From the NCBI RefSeq assembly GCF_013778505.1, contig NZ_JAAOWU010000001.1, positions 682,001 to 746,000 of the forward strand: a DNA stretch of 64,000 nucleotides, given 5' to 3'. Below are positions 10,108 through 20,402 of the stretch, piece after piece. The notes beneath the pieces were generated by a model. That model had not been told where the DNA came from. It did no database searches and was given only the letters and a program-made list of their open reading frames with translations. The stretch is from Pseudomonas sivasensis. Lineage in GTDB: Bacteria; Pseudomonadota; Gammaproteobacteria; Pseudomonadales; Pseudomonadaceae. Both the position numbers and the translations under genes were made by a program. Positions within the stretch are counted from its first letter, which is position 1. Each line of letters begins with the position of its first letter.

Positions 10108-10913
10108 ACAGCGCCCTGTACAGCGGCTGGATTGCCCATCGACGGTTTGCGCCCAAGGCCCATGCCTTTCGCTACCGCATCGGCCTGCTGTACCTGGATT
10201 TGAGCGAACAAGACGAAGTCCTCGGACTGTCACCGTTGGCCGGACCAAGTCGCCTGGCGCCCTTCGGCTTTCGTCAGCAGGACTATCTGCGTGAATTCAC
10301 GCGTCACGGCATGAGCTTGAGCGATGCCGTGCGCCAGGAAGTCGGCAAGGCTCTGGGGCATACGCCTCAGGGCGTTATCTGCCTACTGACCCAGGCCCGC
10401 AGTTGGGGCCTGGCTTTTAATCCCGTGAGTTTCTTCTACTGTTTCGAGGCCGATGGGCAACTGGCCGCGATCTTGTGTGAAGTGACCAACACCCCGTGGC
10501 GCGAGCGCTACCACTACGTACTGCCGGCCCAAGCCCTGGGCGCTGATGAGCACCAGCATTTCGCGGTGGCCAAGGCCTTCCATGTGTCGCCGTTCCTGCC
10601 TCGCGACCTGGAATACCGCATGAGCTTCAGCCCGCCCGCAGACAGGCTCGGCGTGCACATGGCCGACTGGCAGGGCGAGCTGAAAGTCTTCGACGCCACC
10701 TTGAGCCTGCAAAAGGAAGCGCTGACCCGCGCCAGCCTGCATCGCTACTTGTGGCGATTTCCGTGGATGACCGCCAAGACTTGCCTGGCCATTTACTGGC
10801 AGGCGATACGCCTGTTTCTTAAACGCACACCGATTTTTTCCCACCGGGCCGCCGATGGCGCCTCTCGTACAGCAGTCGGGTATACCAAGGATCGCCGCCA
10901 TGAAATCCCCTAG
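10104..10913 (+). CDS. DUF1365 family protein
   Basis: A GTG start at 10104 overlaps the preceding TGA (GTGA), giving 269 residues. Family hallmarks are SGWIAHRRFAPKAHAFRYRI at the start, LLTQARSWGLAFNPVSFFYCF near residue 100, CEVTNTPWRERYHYVLP, and AFHVSPFLPRDLEYRM near 165. DUF1365 proteins are of unknown biochemical activity but nearly always pair with flavin amine oxidases and Cfa-like methyltransferases, exactly as here. The final 14 bases overlap the cfa-like gene. Confidence 0.9.
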   Translation: MNSALYSGWIAHRRFAPKAHAFRYRIGLLYLDLSEQDEVLGLSPLAGPSRLAPFGFRQQDYLREFTRHGMSLSDAVRQEVGKALGHTPQGVICLLTQARSWGLAFNPVSFFYCFEADGQLAAILCEVTNTPWRERYHYVLPAQALGADEHQHFAVAKAFHVSPFLPRDLEYRMSFSPPADRLGVHMADWQGELKVFDATLSLQKEALTRASLHRYLWRFPWMTAKTCLAIYWQAIRLFLKRTPIFSHRAADGASRTAVGYTKDRRHEIP

Positions 10914-12171
10914 CTTATCGGTCAAGACCAGCCGCCTGAACGTCAACGGCGTGACCAGTGCGCTGCTGCGCAAGGGCGTACTGCGCCAACTCAGCCAATT
11001 GCGCCATGGCCAATTGGTGGTGATCGAGGACGGCGAACGGCAGGTGTTCGGCGCACGGGAAGCGCACTTGCTGGGGGAAATCCAAATCCTCGACCCTGCG
11101 GTGTGGGGCCTGGTGGCGGCCAACGGTTCCATCGGCGCCGGCGAGGCGTTTATTCACGGCTATTGGAGCAGTCCGGACCTGACCGCGGTGGTACGTGTGA
11201 TGGTCAGCAACCTGGACGTGCTCGACGCCATGGAAGGTGGCCTGGCGCGGCTGGCACGCCCGTTCACCCAAGGTCTGCACTGGCTCAACCGCAATACGCG
11301 CAAGGGCTCGCAGAAAAACATCGCCGCGCACTACGACCTTGGCAACGACCTGTTCGAAGAATTCCTCGACCCGACCATGATGTATTCGGCGGCGCAATTT
11401 CTGAGCGACGACGACACCCTGGAACAGGCGCAACTGAATAAGCTTGAACGCATCTGCCAGAAACTCGCGCTCAAACCCACCGACCACCTGCTGGAAATCG
11501 GCACCGGCTGGGGCAGCATGGCGCTATACGCGGCGCAACACTATGGCTGCAAGGTCACCACCACGACCTTGTCCAAGGAGCAATTCGCCTACACCGAAAA
11601 ACGCATCGAAACCCTCGGTTTGCAAGGCAAGGTCACGCTGCTGCTGAGCGACTATCGCGACCTCACCGGCCAATACGACAAGCTGGTATCCATCGAGATG
11701 ATCGAAGCCGTGGGCCATCGCTTTCTGCCCACCTATTTCAAGCAGTGCGCGCATTTGCTCAAGAGCGATGGGCTGATGCTGCTGCAGGCCATCACGATCC
11801 GTGAGCAACGGTTTGAGCAGGCCAAGAACAGCGTGGACTTTATCCAGCGCTACATTTTCCCCGGCGGCGCCTTGCCCAGTGTGCAGAACATGTTGCAGAT
11901 CGTCAGCCGCGACACCGATATGAACCTGCTGCACATGGAAGACTTTGGCCTGCACTACGCGCGAACCTTGCGCCTGTGGCATGAGAACTTTCGCCGCGCC
12001 CACGGCCGTCTGACGGAGCTGGGCTATGACGAATACTTTTTGCGGTTGTGGGAGTTTTACCTCTGCTACTGCGAAGGTGGCTTTATGGAGCGCACTATCG
12101 GCACCGCGCAATTGCTGCTGGCCAAACCGGCAGCCATCAACCCGCCGTTGCTCGGGCGCTTCAATGCTTAA
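10900..12171 (+). CDS. cfa: Cyclopropane-fatty-acid synthase-like SAM methyltransferase
   Basis: The start ATG at 10900 overlaps the end of the DUF1365 gene. The 423-residue protein carries the Cfa catalytic domain: HYDLGNDLFEEFLD near residue 145, LLEIGTGWGSMALYAA (SAM motif I) near 200, VSIEMIEAVGHRF near 262, and QRYIFPGGALPS near 320. Such enzymes transfer a methylene or methyl group from SAM to unsaturated acyl chains of membrane phospholipids. Its place in the light operon suggests a dedicated stress version rather than the stationary-phase housekeeping Cfa. Related proteins elsewhere take part in making methylated or furan fatty acids. Confidence 0.92.
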   Translation: MKSPSLSVKTSRLNVNGVTSALLRKGVLRQLSQLRHGQLVVIEDGERQVFGAREAHLLGEIQILDPAVWGLVAANGSIGAGEAFIHGYWSSPDLTAVVRVMVSNLDVLDAMEGGLARLARPFTQGLHWLNRNTRKGSQKNIAAHYDLGNDLFEEFLDPTMMYSAAQFLSDDDTLEQAQLNKLERICQKLALKPTDHLLEIGTGWGSMALYAAQHYGCKVTTTTLSKEQFAYTEKRIETLGLQGKVTLLLSDYRDLTGQYDKLVSIEMIEAVGHRFLPTYFKQCAHLLKSDGLMLLQAITIREQRFEQAKNSVDFIQRYIFPGGALPSVQNMLQIVSRDTDMNLLHMEDFGLHYARTLRLWHENFRRAHGRLTELGYDEYFLRLWEFYLCYCEGGFMERTIGTAQLLLAKPAAINPPLLGRFNA

Positions 12172-12643
12172 AACCCTGGCCAATGCCGCGCTGTTCCAGT
12201 GCGGCTGGTTTGCCTGTGTGCTGGGCGGCGACAGCCTATGGCTGCTGGTTGGCCTGGCGGTGCTGGCCGTTCACCTGCTGTGGATAAGTGCGTGGGCCGA
12301 GGACGGTGTACTGATCATCAGCGTGATGCTGGTGGGCACCGCAGTGGACACGCTGCTGCGCGCCGTTGGGGTTTTCCAGTTCAGCGAGCCGGGGCCATTG
12401 ATTCCGTTCTGGTTGATGCTGCTATGGGCATTGCTGGCGACCACCCTGCGCCATTGCCTGGCCTGGAGCGCGCGGCCGTGGTGGCGTGCCGCACTGCTGG
12501 GCGCGATGGGCGGGCCGTTGTCCTACTACGCGGGGAGCCAATTGACCGATGTTCAATTTGGCTATGGCCTGGGCCCTACAATGGCCGGCCTGGCCGTGCT
12601 TTGGGCAGTGCTTTTTGTCGGGCTGCACCGGCTGGCACGCTGA
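12164..12643 (+). CDS. DUF2878 integral membrane protein
   Basis: A 159-residue hydrophobic protein with about five membrane helices. The ATG at 12164 overlaps the cfa stop by 8 bases and continues the operon. Motifs such as WISAWAEDGVLII, VGTAVDTLLRAVGVF and GPLSYYAGSQL match DUF2878. Function is unknown. It is the last recognisable gene of the operon; no clear terminator follows before the next gene at 12698. Confidence 0.82.
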   Translation: MLKTLANAALFQCGWFACVLGGDSLWLLVGLAVLAVHLLWISAWAEDGVLIISVMLVGTAVDTLLRAVGVFQFSEPGPLIPFWLMLLWALLATTLRHCLAWSARPWWRAALLGAMGGPLSYYAGSQLTDVQFGYGLGPTMAGLAVLWAVLFVGLHRLAR

Positions 12644-12697
12644 CGTCCGTCAGAGCATTCATACGCAAATGACCGGCTTGCCTTACACTGCTCGCCT

Positions 12698-13003
12698 ATG
12701 ACCAACATCCCCCACACCCAAATCACTGAGCCCACCGTCACCTGCTCGACGTGCGCGGCCTGCTGCTGCCAGCTGGAAGTCATGTTGATCACCGACACCG
12801 GCGTGCCGGAGCGCTATATCGACACCGACGACTGGGGCGGCGAAGTGATGCTGCGCCTGGACGACGGCTGGTGCGCGGCGCTGGATCGGGACACGATGAT
12901 GTGCACGATTTATGAGCGTCGGCCGCTGATTTGTCGGGAATTCGAGATGGGCGCACCGGAGTGCCTGACCGAACGCGAAGGAATCGCCACGGCGTACCGC
13001 TGA
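12698..13003 (+). CDS. YkgJ-family cysteine cluster protein
   Basis: A 101-residue protein with a cysteine-rich N-terminus (CSTCAACCCQ at residues 15-24) and further cysteines in MCTIYERRPLICREFEMGAPECL, spaced as in the YkgJ/CxxCxxCC family. These proteins are thought to bind Zn or an Fe-S cluster; the molecular role is unknown. It lies alone between the light operon and a REPIN. Confidence 0.85.
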   Translation: MTNIPHTQITEPTVTCSTCAACCCQLEVMLITDTGVPERYIDTDDWGGEVMLRLDDGWCAALDRDTMMCTIYERRPLICREFEMGAPECLTEREGIATAYR

Positions 13004-13026
13004 TCTAAGGCCAGTGACGACCTCAA

Positions 13027-13115
13027 TGTGGAAGGGGGCTTGACCCCGATAGTGGTGGATCAGTTGGAAAATTCCGCGACTGACACTCCGCCATCGGGGC
13101 AAGCCCCCTCCCACA
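13027..13115. repeat. REPIN: two REP elements in inverted orientation
   Basis: A left arm at 13027-13055 (TGTGGAAGGGGGCTTGACCC then CGATAGTGG) is followed about 35 bases later by the reverse-complementary arm at 13088-13115, with CCGCCATCGGGGC and GGGG-rich complement. The two arms can fold into a long hairpin. This is the form of fluorescens-group REPINs, mobilised in trans by RAYT transposases. It lies between the convergent YkgJ and pagL genes and may also help terminate transcription. Confidence 0.85.
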
Positions 13116-13125
13116 AGGTTTTGAA

Positions 13126-13644
13126 TTACAGCGGCATCGTGTAGTGCAGTGAGTAGCTTTCTACACCGTCGTTATTGCTGCTGATCCCGGCATTAGAGTA
13201 GTGCGTGGCGCGAATGCCCACTTCATGCCCACCGGTGAAGCGCAGGCCGAAACCCAAGCGGTCTTCGAACTGGAAAGCCTGGCCGATGTTGTTGTCCTCC
13301 AGTTTGGTACGGGAGAACACCGCCACGCCGATCCCGGCTTCGATGTAGGGCTTGACCGACTGACCGGCAAATTCATACACAAAGACAGGCGAGAACGACA
13401 GGCTGCTGGCGCCTGCACGGTCATCACCTTCCCAATAGGTATAGGCGCCGCTCCAATAGCCGGTCAGGCGACCGACATCACTTTGCATCCAACTCTTGTC
13501 CCAATCCGACGTCAGCCCCAATCGATAGGTGAGCGTCGAATCACTGGTGGCCCCCAGGCCAAACTCAAGCCCGGCGGCCTGCGCCGAAAAAGAGTGTCCC
13601 ACCACAGCGGCCGCAATCGCAGCCAAACAGAACAAGCGCTTCAT
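13126..13644 (-). CDS. pagL: Lipid A 3-O-deacylase, PagL type
   Basis: This is an outer-membrane beta-barrel enzyme that removes the 3-O acyl chain from lipid A. The start at 13644 is chosen because AAGG lies 9 bases upstream; the in-frame ATG at 13653 is too close to that site. The product has 172 residues with a signal peptide (MKRLFCLAAIAAAV ... FSAQA). The C-terminal third has RATHYSNAG, holding the catalytic His and Ser, then GVESYSLHY with the likely Glu. The length equals known PagL proteins. It is a single-gene unit. Confidence 0.88.
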   Translation of the reverse strand: MKRLFCLAAIAAAVVGHSFSAQAAGLEFGLGATSDSTLTYRLGLTSDWDKSWMQSDVGRLTGYWSGAYTYWEGDDRAGASSLSFSPVFVYEFAGQSVKPYIEAGIGVAVFSRTKLEDNNIGQAFQFEDRLGFGLRFTGGHEVGIRATHYSNAGISSNNDGVESYSLHYTMPL

Positions 13645-13755
13645 AAGAAACATCCTTTCCGAACGAAGTTATATGGTTTTGTACAAGCAATCTGGCTATA
13701 GAAGCCTACGCAGTGCCAGAAGTTCAGCGTCTAATGGCGATATTTCACGAAATTT

Positions 13756-14550
13756 TCACGCGCCAAAGCTTCGCACAACTCCGGAATATTTCCACAGTGT
13801 CGGTAGGATATTTCTTAGGTGATACACATCACCGCTGGTCCAGAACTGCGCAGGCTCAGGATCACCGTGGGCAAGCAGGTCGCGCTCGCCCAATAAACGC
13901 TTGAGCTGGCGAGCCACGGCGGCGCCGGTGTCGATGAGGATGATGCTGGGGGGCAGCATCTGCGCCAGGAGCGGCTTGAGGAAGGGATAGTGGGTGCAAC
14001 CGAGGATGAGGGTGTCGCAACCGGCGCTTAGCAGCGGCTCGATGTAGCCGTGCAACAACTGACGCAGGGCCGGGCTGTGCAGATCACCGGTTTCAATCAG
14101 CTCCACCAGGCCCGGGCACGGCTGGGTGATCACCTGCACATCGGTGGCGAAACGGTCGAGCAACGCGGCGAACTTGGCACTTTGCAGAGTACCGGTGGTG
14201 GCCAGCACACCGACCACGCCACTGCGCGTGGCGGCAGCCGCAGGTTTGACGGCGGGTTCCATGCCCACCAGCGGCCAATCGGGATAGTCCTGGCGCAAGT
14301 CGGCTACGGCGGCGACGGTCGCGGTATTGCAAGCGATCACGAACGCCTTGGCGCCCCGTTCGCGGAAAAACTCAGCGACCCGCCGTGAACGCTCACGAAT
14401 AAATTCGGGGGTTTTCTCGCCATAGGGGATATGCCCGCAATCGGCCACGTACAGCAGCGATTCGTGGGGCAACAGTTGCTGAATTTCATCCAGCACCGAC
14501 AAGCCGCCGACCCCGGAATCGAACACACCGATCGGCGCGTCCTTAACCAT
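13756..14550 (-). CDS. murI: Glutamate racemase
   Basis: MurI makes D-glutamate for peptidoglycan. The start at 14550 ([16 protein letters not shown]) overlaps the end of the moeB-like gene and gives 264 residues, the family's usual length; the longer form upstream would lie inside moeB. The two catalytic cysteines are seen in [12 protein letters not shown] (about residue 73) and [11 protein letters not shown] (about 183). The order prfA-prmC-moeB-murI on one strand with overlaps forms an operon common to pseudomonads. Confidence 0.95.
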   Translation of the reverse strand: MVKDAPIGVFDSGVGGLSVLDEIQQLLPHESLLYVADCGHIPYGEKTPEFIRERSRRVAEFFRERGAKAFVIACNTATVAAVADLRQDYPDWPLVGMEPAVKPAAAATRSGVVGVLATTGTLQSAKFAALLDRFATDVQVITQPCPGLVELIETGDLHSPALRQLLHGYIEPLLSAGCDTLILGCTHYPFLKPLLAQMLPPSIILIDTGAAVARQLKRLLGERDLLAHGDPEPAQFWTSGDVYHLRNILPTLWKYSGVVRSFGA

Positions 14551-15298
14551 GTTGCGTCCCGCAGACACTGCAACCGGGATCACGCTTGACCCGCAATTCA
14601 CGAAAGCGCGTGGTCAAGGCATCAATCAATAACAAGCGGCCCACCAGCGGTTCACCAAAACCGGCAAGCAGCTTCAAGGCTTCCAAGGCTTGCAGGCTAC
14701 CGACCAGCCCCACCAACGGCCCGACCACCCCCGCTTCGCTGCACGTAAGCTCGGTGTCGCTGCCATGCCCATATAAACAGTGGTAACACGGGCTTTCAGC
14801 GCGACGCGGGTCGAAGACAGACAATTGGCCTTCAAGCCGAATTGCCGCGCCGCTGATCAACGGCTTGGCTGCGACGACGCAGGCGGCGTTGACCGCTTCG
14901 CGTGTGGAGAAGTTGTCGCTGCAATCGAGCACCACGTCTACCGCCGCCACTGCGGCCGCCAGGGAGTCGGCGTCCAGCGCGGTGCGATGGGCAACTAACG
15001 TGATTTCAGGGTTGATGGCGGTCAGGCGGCGCAACGCCGAGTCGACCTTGGTCTGCCCGACGCTGTCGGTGTCATGGATGATCTGGCGTTGCAGGTTGGT
15101 CAGGTCGACGGTGTCGAAGTCGGCCAAATGCAGCTCGCCCACGCCCGCAGCGGCCAGATACAGCGCCACCGGCGCGCCCAGGCCACCGAGCCCGACGATC
15201 AGAGCACGGCTGTTTTTCAGGCGTAATTGGCCCTCGATGTCGACATGTTGCAACAGAATCTGTCGGCTATAGCGCAACAGCTCCTGATCAGTCAGCAC
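14543..15298 (-). CDS. moeB: MoeB/ThiF-family adenylyltransferase
   Basis: An E1-like enzyme of 251 residues that adenylates the C-terminal glycine of a small sulfur carrier such as MoaD or ThiS. The nucleotide-binding [19 protein letters not shown] lies near residue 37, [14 protein letters not shown] with the conserved Arg near 70, and zinc-binding CYHC (near 172) and CSVC (near the end). It overlaps prmC by 7 bases and murI by 8 bases. The family cannot be split into MoeB and ThiF by sequence alone; synteny in Pseudomonas favours the MoeB label. Confidence 0.9.
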   Translation of the reverse strand: MLTDQELLRYSRQILLQHVDIEGQLRLKNSRALIVGLGGLGAPVALYLAAAGVGELHLADFDTVDLTNLQRQIIHDTDSVGQTKVDSALRRLTAINPEITLVAHRTALDADSLAAAVAAVDVVLDCSDNFSTREAVNAACVVAAKPLISGAAIRLEGQLSVFDPRRAESPCYHCLYGHGSDTELTCSEAGVVGPLVGLVGSLQALEALKLLAGFGEPLVGRLLLIDALTTRFRELRVKRDPGCSVCGTQHG

Positions 15299-16122
15299 GG
15301 GCGACGTCCCAGGGTGATGCGTTCGTGACCACCGAGGTCGAGACGGCTATGCACTTCGTCAAAACCCTGGCTCAGCAACAGATCACGTACGGCCAAGGCC
15401 TGATCGTAACCGTGTTCGAGCAGCAGCCAGCCACCCGCATTCAGGTGGGCCGGGGCCTCGTTGATGATCAACCGCAAGTCGTCCAGACCATCATGGCCCG
15501 CCACCAGCGCACTGGCCGGTTCGAAACGTACATCGCCTGCGACCAGATGCGGGTCGTTGTCGGCGATATAAGGCGGATTACTGATGATCAGATCGTAGCT
15601 GCGACCTTGCAGTGAGCTGAACCAATGACTGCTCAGCACTGTGGCGTTATTCAGGTGAAGACGCTGGCGGTTGCGTTCGGCCAGGGCCACGGCTTCAAGC
15701 ACACGGTCGACGGCCGTGACTTGCCAGGCCGGGCGCTCACTGGCCAGGGCCAGGGCGATGGCGCCGCTGCCGGTGCCGAGGTCGAGAACCTTGGCTGGCG
15801 TGGCCGGTAGTAATTCCAGGGCCGCCTCCACCAGCAGTTCGGTTTCCGGACGCGGGATCAGCGTGTGAGGCGCGACCTCCAGGTCCAGCTTCCAGAAGCC
15901 TTGCTGGCCGAGAATATAAGCGACCGGCTCACCCCCGCGGCGGCGCTGGAGATAGTCGGCAAAGGTCAGAGCGTCTTCGCTGCTGACGATTTTTTCCGGC
16001 CAGGTGTGCAGGTAGCTGCGGGATTTGCCCAGGGCAGCCGCCAGCAACAATTCCACGTCCAGGCGCGCAGTGGGCGAGTCTGGCAAATCAGCGGCACGCA
16101 GCAGGCTGGCGATGATGGTCAT
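15292..16122 (-). CDS. prmC: Release-factor glutamine methyltransferase
   Basis: PrmC methylates the glutamine of the GGQ motif in RF1 and RF2. The 276-residue protein has a helical N-domain, the SAM motif KVLDLGTGSGAIALALA near residue 112, and the substrate-binding NPPY loop (IISNPPYIAD) near 180. Its start adjoins the stop of prfA, its substrate gene, a classic pairing. Confidence 0.95.
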   Translation of the reverse strand: MTIIASLLRAADLPDSPTARLDVELLLAAALGKSRSYLHTWPEKIVSSEDALTFADYLQRRRGGEPVAYILGQQGFWKLDLEVAPHTLIPRPETELLVEAALELLPATPAKVLDLGTGSGAIALALASERPAWQVTAVDRVLEAVALAERNRQRLHLNNATVLSSHWFSSLQGRSYDLIISNPPYIADNDPHLVAGDVRFEPASALVAGHDGLDDLRLIINEAPAHLNAGGWLLLEHGYDQALAVRDLLLSQGFDEVHSRLDLGGHERITLGRRPC

Positions 16123-17205
16123 TTATTCACCTATCGCGGCCAGTTGATCGGCCTGGTATTCGGCGAGCAAGGGCTCGATCACCGCATCGACGCCACCGGC
16201 GAGAATCTCGTCGAGGGAGTACAGGGTGAGGTTGACCCGGTGGTCGGTGACCCGGCCCTGGGCAAAGTTGTAGGTGCGAATGCGCTCTGAACGGTCGCCC
16301 GACCCCACCAGCAACTTGCGCTCACTGGCAATCGCATTGGCGGCGGCGCTGGTTTGCTGGTCGTTGAGTTTGGCCGACAACCAGGACATGGCCCGTGCAC
16401 GGTTCTTGTGCTGGGAACGCTCTTCCTGGCATTCCACCACGATGCCCGACGGCAAGTGGGTGATGCGGATCGCCGAGTCGGTCTTGTTGACGTGCTGCCC
16501 CCCGGCACCCGACGAGCGGTAAGTGTCCACGCGCAAGTCCGCGGGGTTGATCTCGATGGCTTCCTGCTCGTCAGGCTCAGGCAGTACGGCCACGGTGCAC
16601 GCGGAGGTGTGGATACGGCCTTGGGATTCGGTCGCTGGTACACGTTGTACGCGGTGCGCGCCGGATTCGAACTTCAGCTTGCCGTAGACATTCTCGCCTT
16701 CAACCCGCGCGATGACTTCTTTATAGCCGCCGTGCTCGCCCTCGTTCTCGGACAGGATCTCCACACGCCAGCCACGTCGCTCGGCATAGCGCGAATACAT
16801 ACGGAAGAGGTCGCCAGAGAAAATCGCCGCCTCGTCACCACCGGTGCCGGCGCGGATTTCGAGGAACACGTTGCGTCCGTCGTTGGGATCCTTGGGCAGC
16901 AGCATGCGTTGCAGGTCGCCTTCCAGCGCGATCAGCTTGTCCTTGGCTTCGCGGACTTCTTCGACGGCCATTTCGCGCATGTCCGGGTCGCTGTCCTTGA
17001 GCAGCGCCTGGGCGCCTTCAAGGTCGGCTTGGGTCTTCAGCCATTGTCCGTAGGTGCTTACGATCGGCTCAACTTCCGCGTATTCCTTGGAATAGGTACG
17101 AAATTTGGTCTGATCGGAGATGACTTCGCCATCGCCGAGCAAGGCGGTCAGTTCTTCGAAACGGTCCTGGAGCACGTCCAGTTTATTGAGCAGTGACGCT
17201 TTCAT
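16123..17205 (-). CDS. prfA: Peptide chain release factor 1
   Basis: RF1 recognises UAA and UAG stop codons and triggers peptide release. The 360 residues match the family. The GGQ loop is in [15 protein letters not shown] near residue 235, the PxT-type anticodon tripeptide is in VPATESQGR near 190, and the [12 protein letters not shown] segment lies near 118. The gene overlaps hemA by 4 bases (start ATGA-type coupling on the minus strand). Confidence 0.97.
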   Translation of the reverse strand: MKASLLNKLDVLQDRFEELTALLGDGEVISDQTKFRTYSKEYAEVEPIVSTYGQWLKTQADLEGAQALLKDSDPDMREMAVEEVREAKDKLIALEGDLQRMLLPKDPNDGRNVFLEIRAGTGGDEAAIFSGDLFRMYSRYAERRGWRVEILSENEGEHGGYKEVIARVEGENVYGKLKFESGAHRVQRVPATESQGRIHTSACTVAVLPEPDEQEAIEINPADLRVDTYRSSGAGGQHVNKTDSAIRITHLPSGIVVECQEERSQHKNRARAMSWLSAKLNDQQTSAAANAIASERKLLVGSGDRSERIRTYNFAQGRVTDHRVNLTLYSLDEILAGGVDAVIEPLLAEYQADQLAAIGE

Positions 17206-18491
17206 TGCGATTTTTTATCCGAAGAGCTATCTGACGCGCCCTCACCGAGGGCAAAGAGTTCCTGGGCCATAGCCAGCGCATCGAGGCGGCCTTCGGCAGT
17301 CAATTTTTTAAGCTGCACGCTGGGGGCGTGGAGTAACTTGTTGGTCAACCCACGGGCCAGTTGCATCAGCACCTCTTCAGCGCTACCGCCGTTGGCCAGC
17401 AAACGCTGGGCCTTGAGCAGTTCCTCGTCGCGCAGGCGTTCGCCCTGCTGACGATACGCCTTGAGCACATCCACCGCCGCCAGTTCACGCAGGCGCACCA
17501 TAAAATCTTCGGCACCGGTGCTGACCATCTCCTCGGCAGCCTGGGCAGCCCCTTGGCGACTCTTGAGATTTTCGGCGACCACTTCGTGCAGATCGTCGAC
17601 GCTATAGAGGTAAACGTCGTCCAACTCGCCGACTTCGGGCTCGATATCCCGGGGAACGGCGATATCCACCATGAAAATCGGTTTATGCTTGCGCAGCTTC
17701 AGCGCACTTTCCACCGCGCCTTTGCCCAGAATCGGCAATTGGCTGGCAGTGGAGCTGATGACGATATCGCTGCGCACCAGTTCAGCCGGAATATCCGCCA
17801 GCAGCACGGCGTGGGCACCGAATTGTTCGGCGAGGATGCTGGCCCGCTCCAGGGTACGGTTGGCGACCACGATGCGCTTTACACCCAGGTCATGCAGATG
17901 ACGGGCGACCAGGGTGATGGTCTCGCCGGCGCCAATCAGCAAGGCCTGGCTGCGCTGCAAGTCGCTGAAAATCTGTTTGGCCAGGCTGACGGCGGCAAAT
18001 GCCACGGACACCGGGTTTTCGCCGATGGCTGTATCAGTGCGCACTTGCTTGGCGGAATTGAACGTGGCCTGAAACAGCCGACCCAGCAACGGACCAACGG
18101 TACCGGCCTCACGCGCCACGGCGTAGGCGGACTTCATCTGGCCCAGAATCTGCGGCTCGCCCAACACCAGCGAATCGAGACCAGCGGCCACACGCATCAT
18201 GTGACGAACTGCCGCATCCTCTTCGTGCACATAAGCGCATGCGCGCAGGTCGTCGAGGCTCAAATGGTGGTAATCGGCCAGCCAGCGCAGGACGACATCC
18301 GCTGAAAGATGTTCCTGCTCTATATAAAGCTCGCTGCGATTGCAGGTCGAAAGGATCGCAGCTTCGCGGCTGTCGGTGAGCCGGCAGAGCTGCTGCAAGG
18401 CCTCAACCAACTGCTCTGGCGTAAACGCCACGCGCTCGCGCACGTCTACGGAGGCAGTCTTGTGGTTAATACCGAGTGCGAGGAAGGCCAT
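17202..18491 (-). CDS. hemA: Glutamyl-tRNA reductase
   Basis: HemA converts Glu-tRNA to glutamate-1-semialdehyde, the first committed step of tetrapyrrole synthesis. It has 429 residues. The N-terminal [17 protein letters not shown], the catalytic cysteine in [10 protein letters not shown] near residue 50, [14 protein letters not shown] near 112, and the NADPH domain with [16 protein letters not shown] near 190 are all present. The promoter lies in the 180-bp gap shared with the divergent TPR lipoprotein gene. Confidence 0.97.
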   Translation of the reverse strand: MAFLALGINHKTASVDVRERVAFTPEQLVEALQQLCRLTDSREAAILSTCNRSELYIEQEHLSADVVLRWLADYHHLSLDDLRACAYVHEEDAAVRHMMRVAAGLDSLVLGEPQILGQMKSAYAVAREAGTVGPLLGRLFQATFNSAKQVRTDTAIGENPVSVAFAAVSLAKQIFSDLQRSQALLIGAGETITLVARHLHDLGVKRIVVANRTLERASILAEQFGAHAVLLADIPAELVRSDIVISSTASQLPILGKGAVESALKLRKHKPIFMVDIAVPRDIEPEVGELDDVYLYSVDDLHEVVAENLKSRQGAAQAAEEMVSTGAEDFMVRLRELAAVDVLKAYRQQGERLRDEELLKAQRLLANGGSAEEVLMQLARGLTNKLLHAPSVQLKKLTAEGRLDALAMAQELFALGEGASDSSSDKKSQ

Positions 18492-18673
18492 TCAATATCG
18501 CTGATGATGTCGGGAAGCCGACAATTGTCCTACTTCGAAAGATTCAGAACAACCACCGTCGTCTATTGTCCTAATGCCTTGTGTCTATAAAGGCATCAAC
18601 TGAGACTCGGTTATGTTTGGCCGAAGGCTTGTGTCATGATGATCCGACCGCAGGTTAGTCGTCCTCTTCCTAT

Positions 18674-20398
18674 ATGAATAGATCCTCCGCGTTGCTCCTT
18701 GCTTTTGTCTTCCTCAGCGGCTGCCAGGCCTTGGCCCCCGTGTCGTCGGACGGTACGCCGCCGGTAGAAGACAGCACCCCCGCCCCTGAAAAGCCCAAGG
18801 TTTATTCCTCGTTCAGTGAAGAAACGGTGTTCAGCCTGCTGAGTGCGGAACTGGCTGGCCAGCGCAATCGCTTCGATATTGCGCTGGATAACTATGTGAC
18901 CCAGGCCATCAACACCCAGGATCCAGGCATCTCCGAACGCGCATTTCGCATCGCCGAGTATCTGGGAGCCGATCAGGCTGCGCTGGATACCTCGCTGATC
19001 TGGGCAAAAAACGCACCGGACGATCTGGAGGCGCAACGTGCCGCAGCCATTCAACTGGCGCGGGCCGGGCGCTATGACGACTCCATGGTCTATATGGAGA
19101 AAGTCCTGCAAGGCAAGGGTGATACCCATTTCGACTTCCTCGCGCTGTCGGCTGCCGACACCGACCAGGACACGCGCAATGGCCTGATGAAGAGTTTCGA
19201 CCGCCTGCTTCAAAAGCATCCCAAGAACAGCCAACTGATTTTCGGCAAGGCCCTGTTGCTGCAACAGGACGACGAGCCTGACGCCGCGCTAAAGCTGCTG
19301 GAACAGAACCCGCCGGACGATGGCGAGATTGCGCCGATCCTGCTGCGTGCGCGCCTGCTGCAAAATCTCAATCGCGGCAAGGAAGCCATTCCGCTGCTGG
19401 AAAAAAGCATCAAGAAGTACCCGGACGACAAACGCCTGCGATTGACCTATGCGCGCATGCTGGTTGAGCAGGACCGTATGGAGGACGCCAAAGTGCAGTT
19501 CGCCAATCTGGTCCAGCAATACCCGGACGACGATGAGCTGCGTTACTCCCTGGCGCTGGTATGCCTGGAGGCCAAGGCCTGGGATGAGGCCAAGGGCTAT
19601 CTGGAAGAGCTGATCGAGCGTGAAAGCCATGTGGACTCCGCACACTTGAACCTGGGCCGTATCGCGGAAGAACGCAACGACCCACAAGCTGCCCTGCTCG
19701 AATACGCTCAGGTTGGCCCCGGCAACGACTACCTGCCCGCCCAATTGCGCCAGGCCGACATCCTGATGAGTAACGGGCGCACTGATGAGGCGGAAAAACG
19801 CCTGACCGCGGCCCGCGATGCCGAGCCGGACTACGCGATCCAGCTGTACCTGATCCAGGCCGAGACCTTGTCGGCCAACAATCAGGGCGAGCGCGCCTGG
19901 AAACTGCTGCAACAAGCCTTGTTGCAATTCCCCGACGATTTGAACCTGCTGTACACCCGTGCCATGCAGGCGGAAAAACGCAATGACCTGGCGCAGATGG
20001 AAAAAGACCTGCGCCTGATCATCAAGCGCGACCCCGACAACGCCATGGCTCTCAACGCCCTGGGCTACACGTTGTCTGACCGCACCACGCGCTACGACGA
20101 AGCCAAGGTGCTGATCGAACAAGCGCACCAACTCAACCCGGAAGACCCGGCCGTACTCGACAGCCTGGGCTGGGTGAATTACCGCTTGGGCAACCTGGAT
20201 GAGGCCGAACGCTTGCTGCGCCAAGCGCTGGAGCGCTTCCCCGATCAGGAAGTCGCGGCGCACCTGGGTGAAGTGCTGTGGGCCAACGGCAAGCAGCGCG
20301 AAGCACGTCAAATCTGGGAAAAATTCCTCAAGGAACAACCCGAAAGCCCCATCCTGCGCGGCACCATCAAGCGCCTGACCGGATCCGAGACCCTTTAA
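18674..20398 (+). CDS. TPR-repeat lipoprotein
   Basis: A 574-residue protein with a lipoprotein signal ([14 protein letters not shown], cysteine near residue 16) followed by about a dozen TPR-like helical hairpins covering most of the length. Examples are [20 protein letters not shown] and [20 protein letters not shown] near residues 460-510. It stands just upstream of lolB and ispE, a fixed arrangement in Pseudomonas. It is likely an outer-membrane-anchored scaffold; its partners are not known. Confidence 0.9.
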   Translation: MNRSSALLLAFVFLSGCQALAPVSSDGTPPVEDSTPAPEKPKVYSSFSEETVFSLLSAELAGQRNRFDIALDNYVTQAINTQDPGISERAFRIAEYLGADQAALDTSLIWAKNAPDDLEAQRAAAIQLARAGRYDDSMVYMEKVLQGKGDTHFDFLALSAADTDQDTRNGLMKSFDRLLQKHPKNSQLIFGKALLLQQDDEPDAALKLLEQNPPDDGEIAPILLRARLLQNLNRGKEAIPLLEKSIKKYPDDKRLRLTYARMLVEQDRMEDAKVQFANLVQQYPDDDELRYSLALVCLEAKAWDEAKGYLEELIERESHVDSAHLNLGRIAEERNDPQAALLEYAQVGPGNDYLPAQLRQADILMSNGRTDEAEKRLTAARDAEPDYAIQLYLIQAETLSANNQGERAWKLLQQALLQFPDDLNLLYTRAMQAEKRNDLAQMEKDLRLIIKRDPDNAMALNALGYTLSDRTTRYDEAKVLIEQAHQLNPEDPAVLDSLGWVNYRLGNLDEAERLLRQALERFPDQEVAAHLGEVLWANGKQREARQIWEKFLKEQPESPILRGTIKRLTGSETL

Positions 20399-20402
20399 GC
20401 TT

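Noticed and set aside
8560-10248. A 560-residue minus-strand open frame across the SDR and amine-oxidase-like genes
   Set aside because: Antisense shadow of two well-supported overlapping genes; composition is the His/Gln/Arg-rich pattern typical of such frames.
13680-13685. TGTACA before pagL as another LitR operator
   Set aside because: No second half-site is found 12 bases to either side, so it is probably chance.
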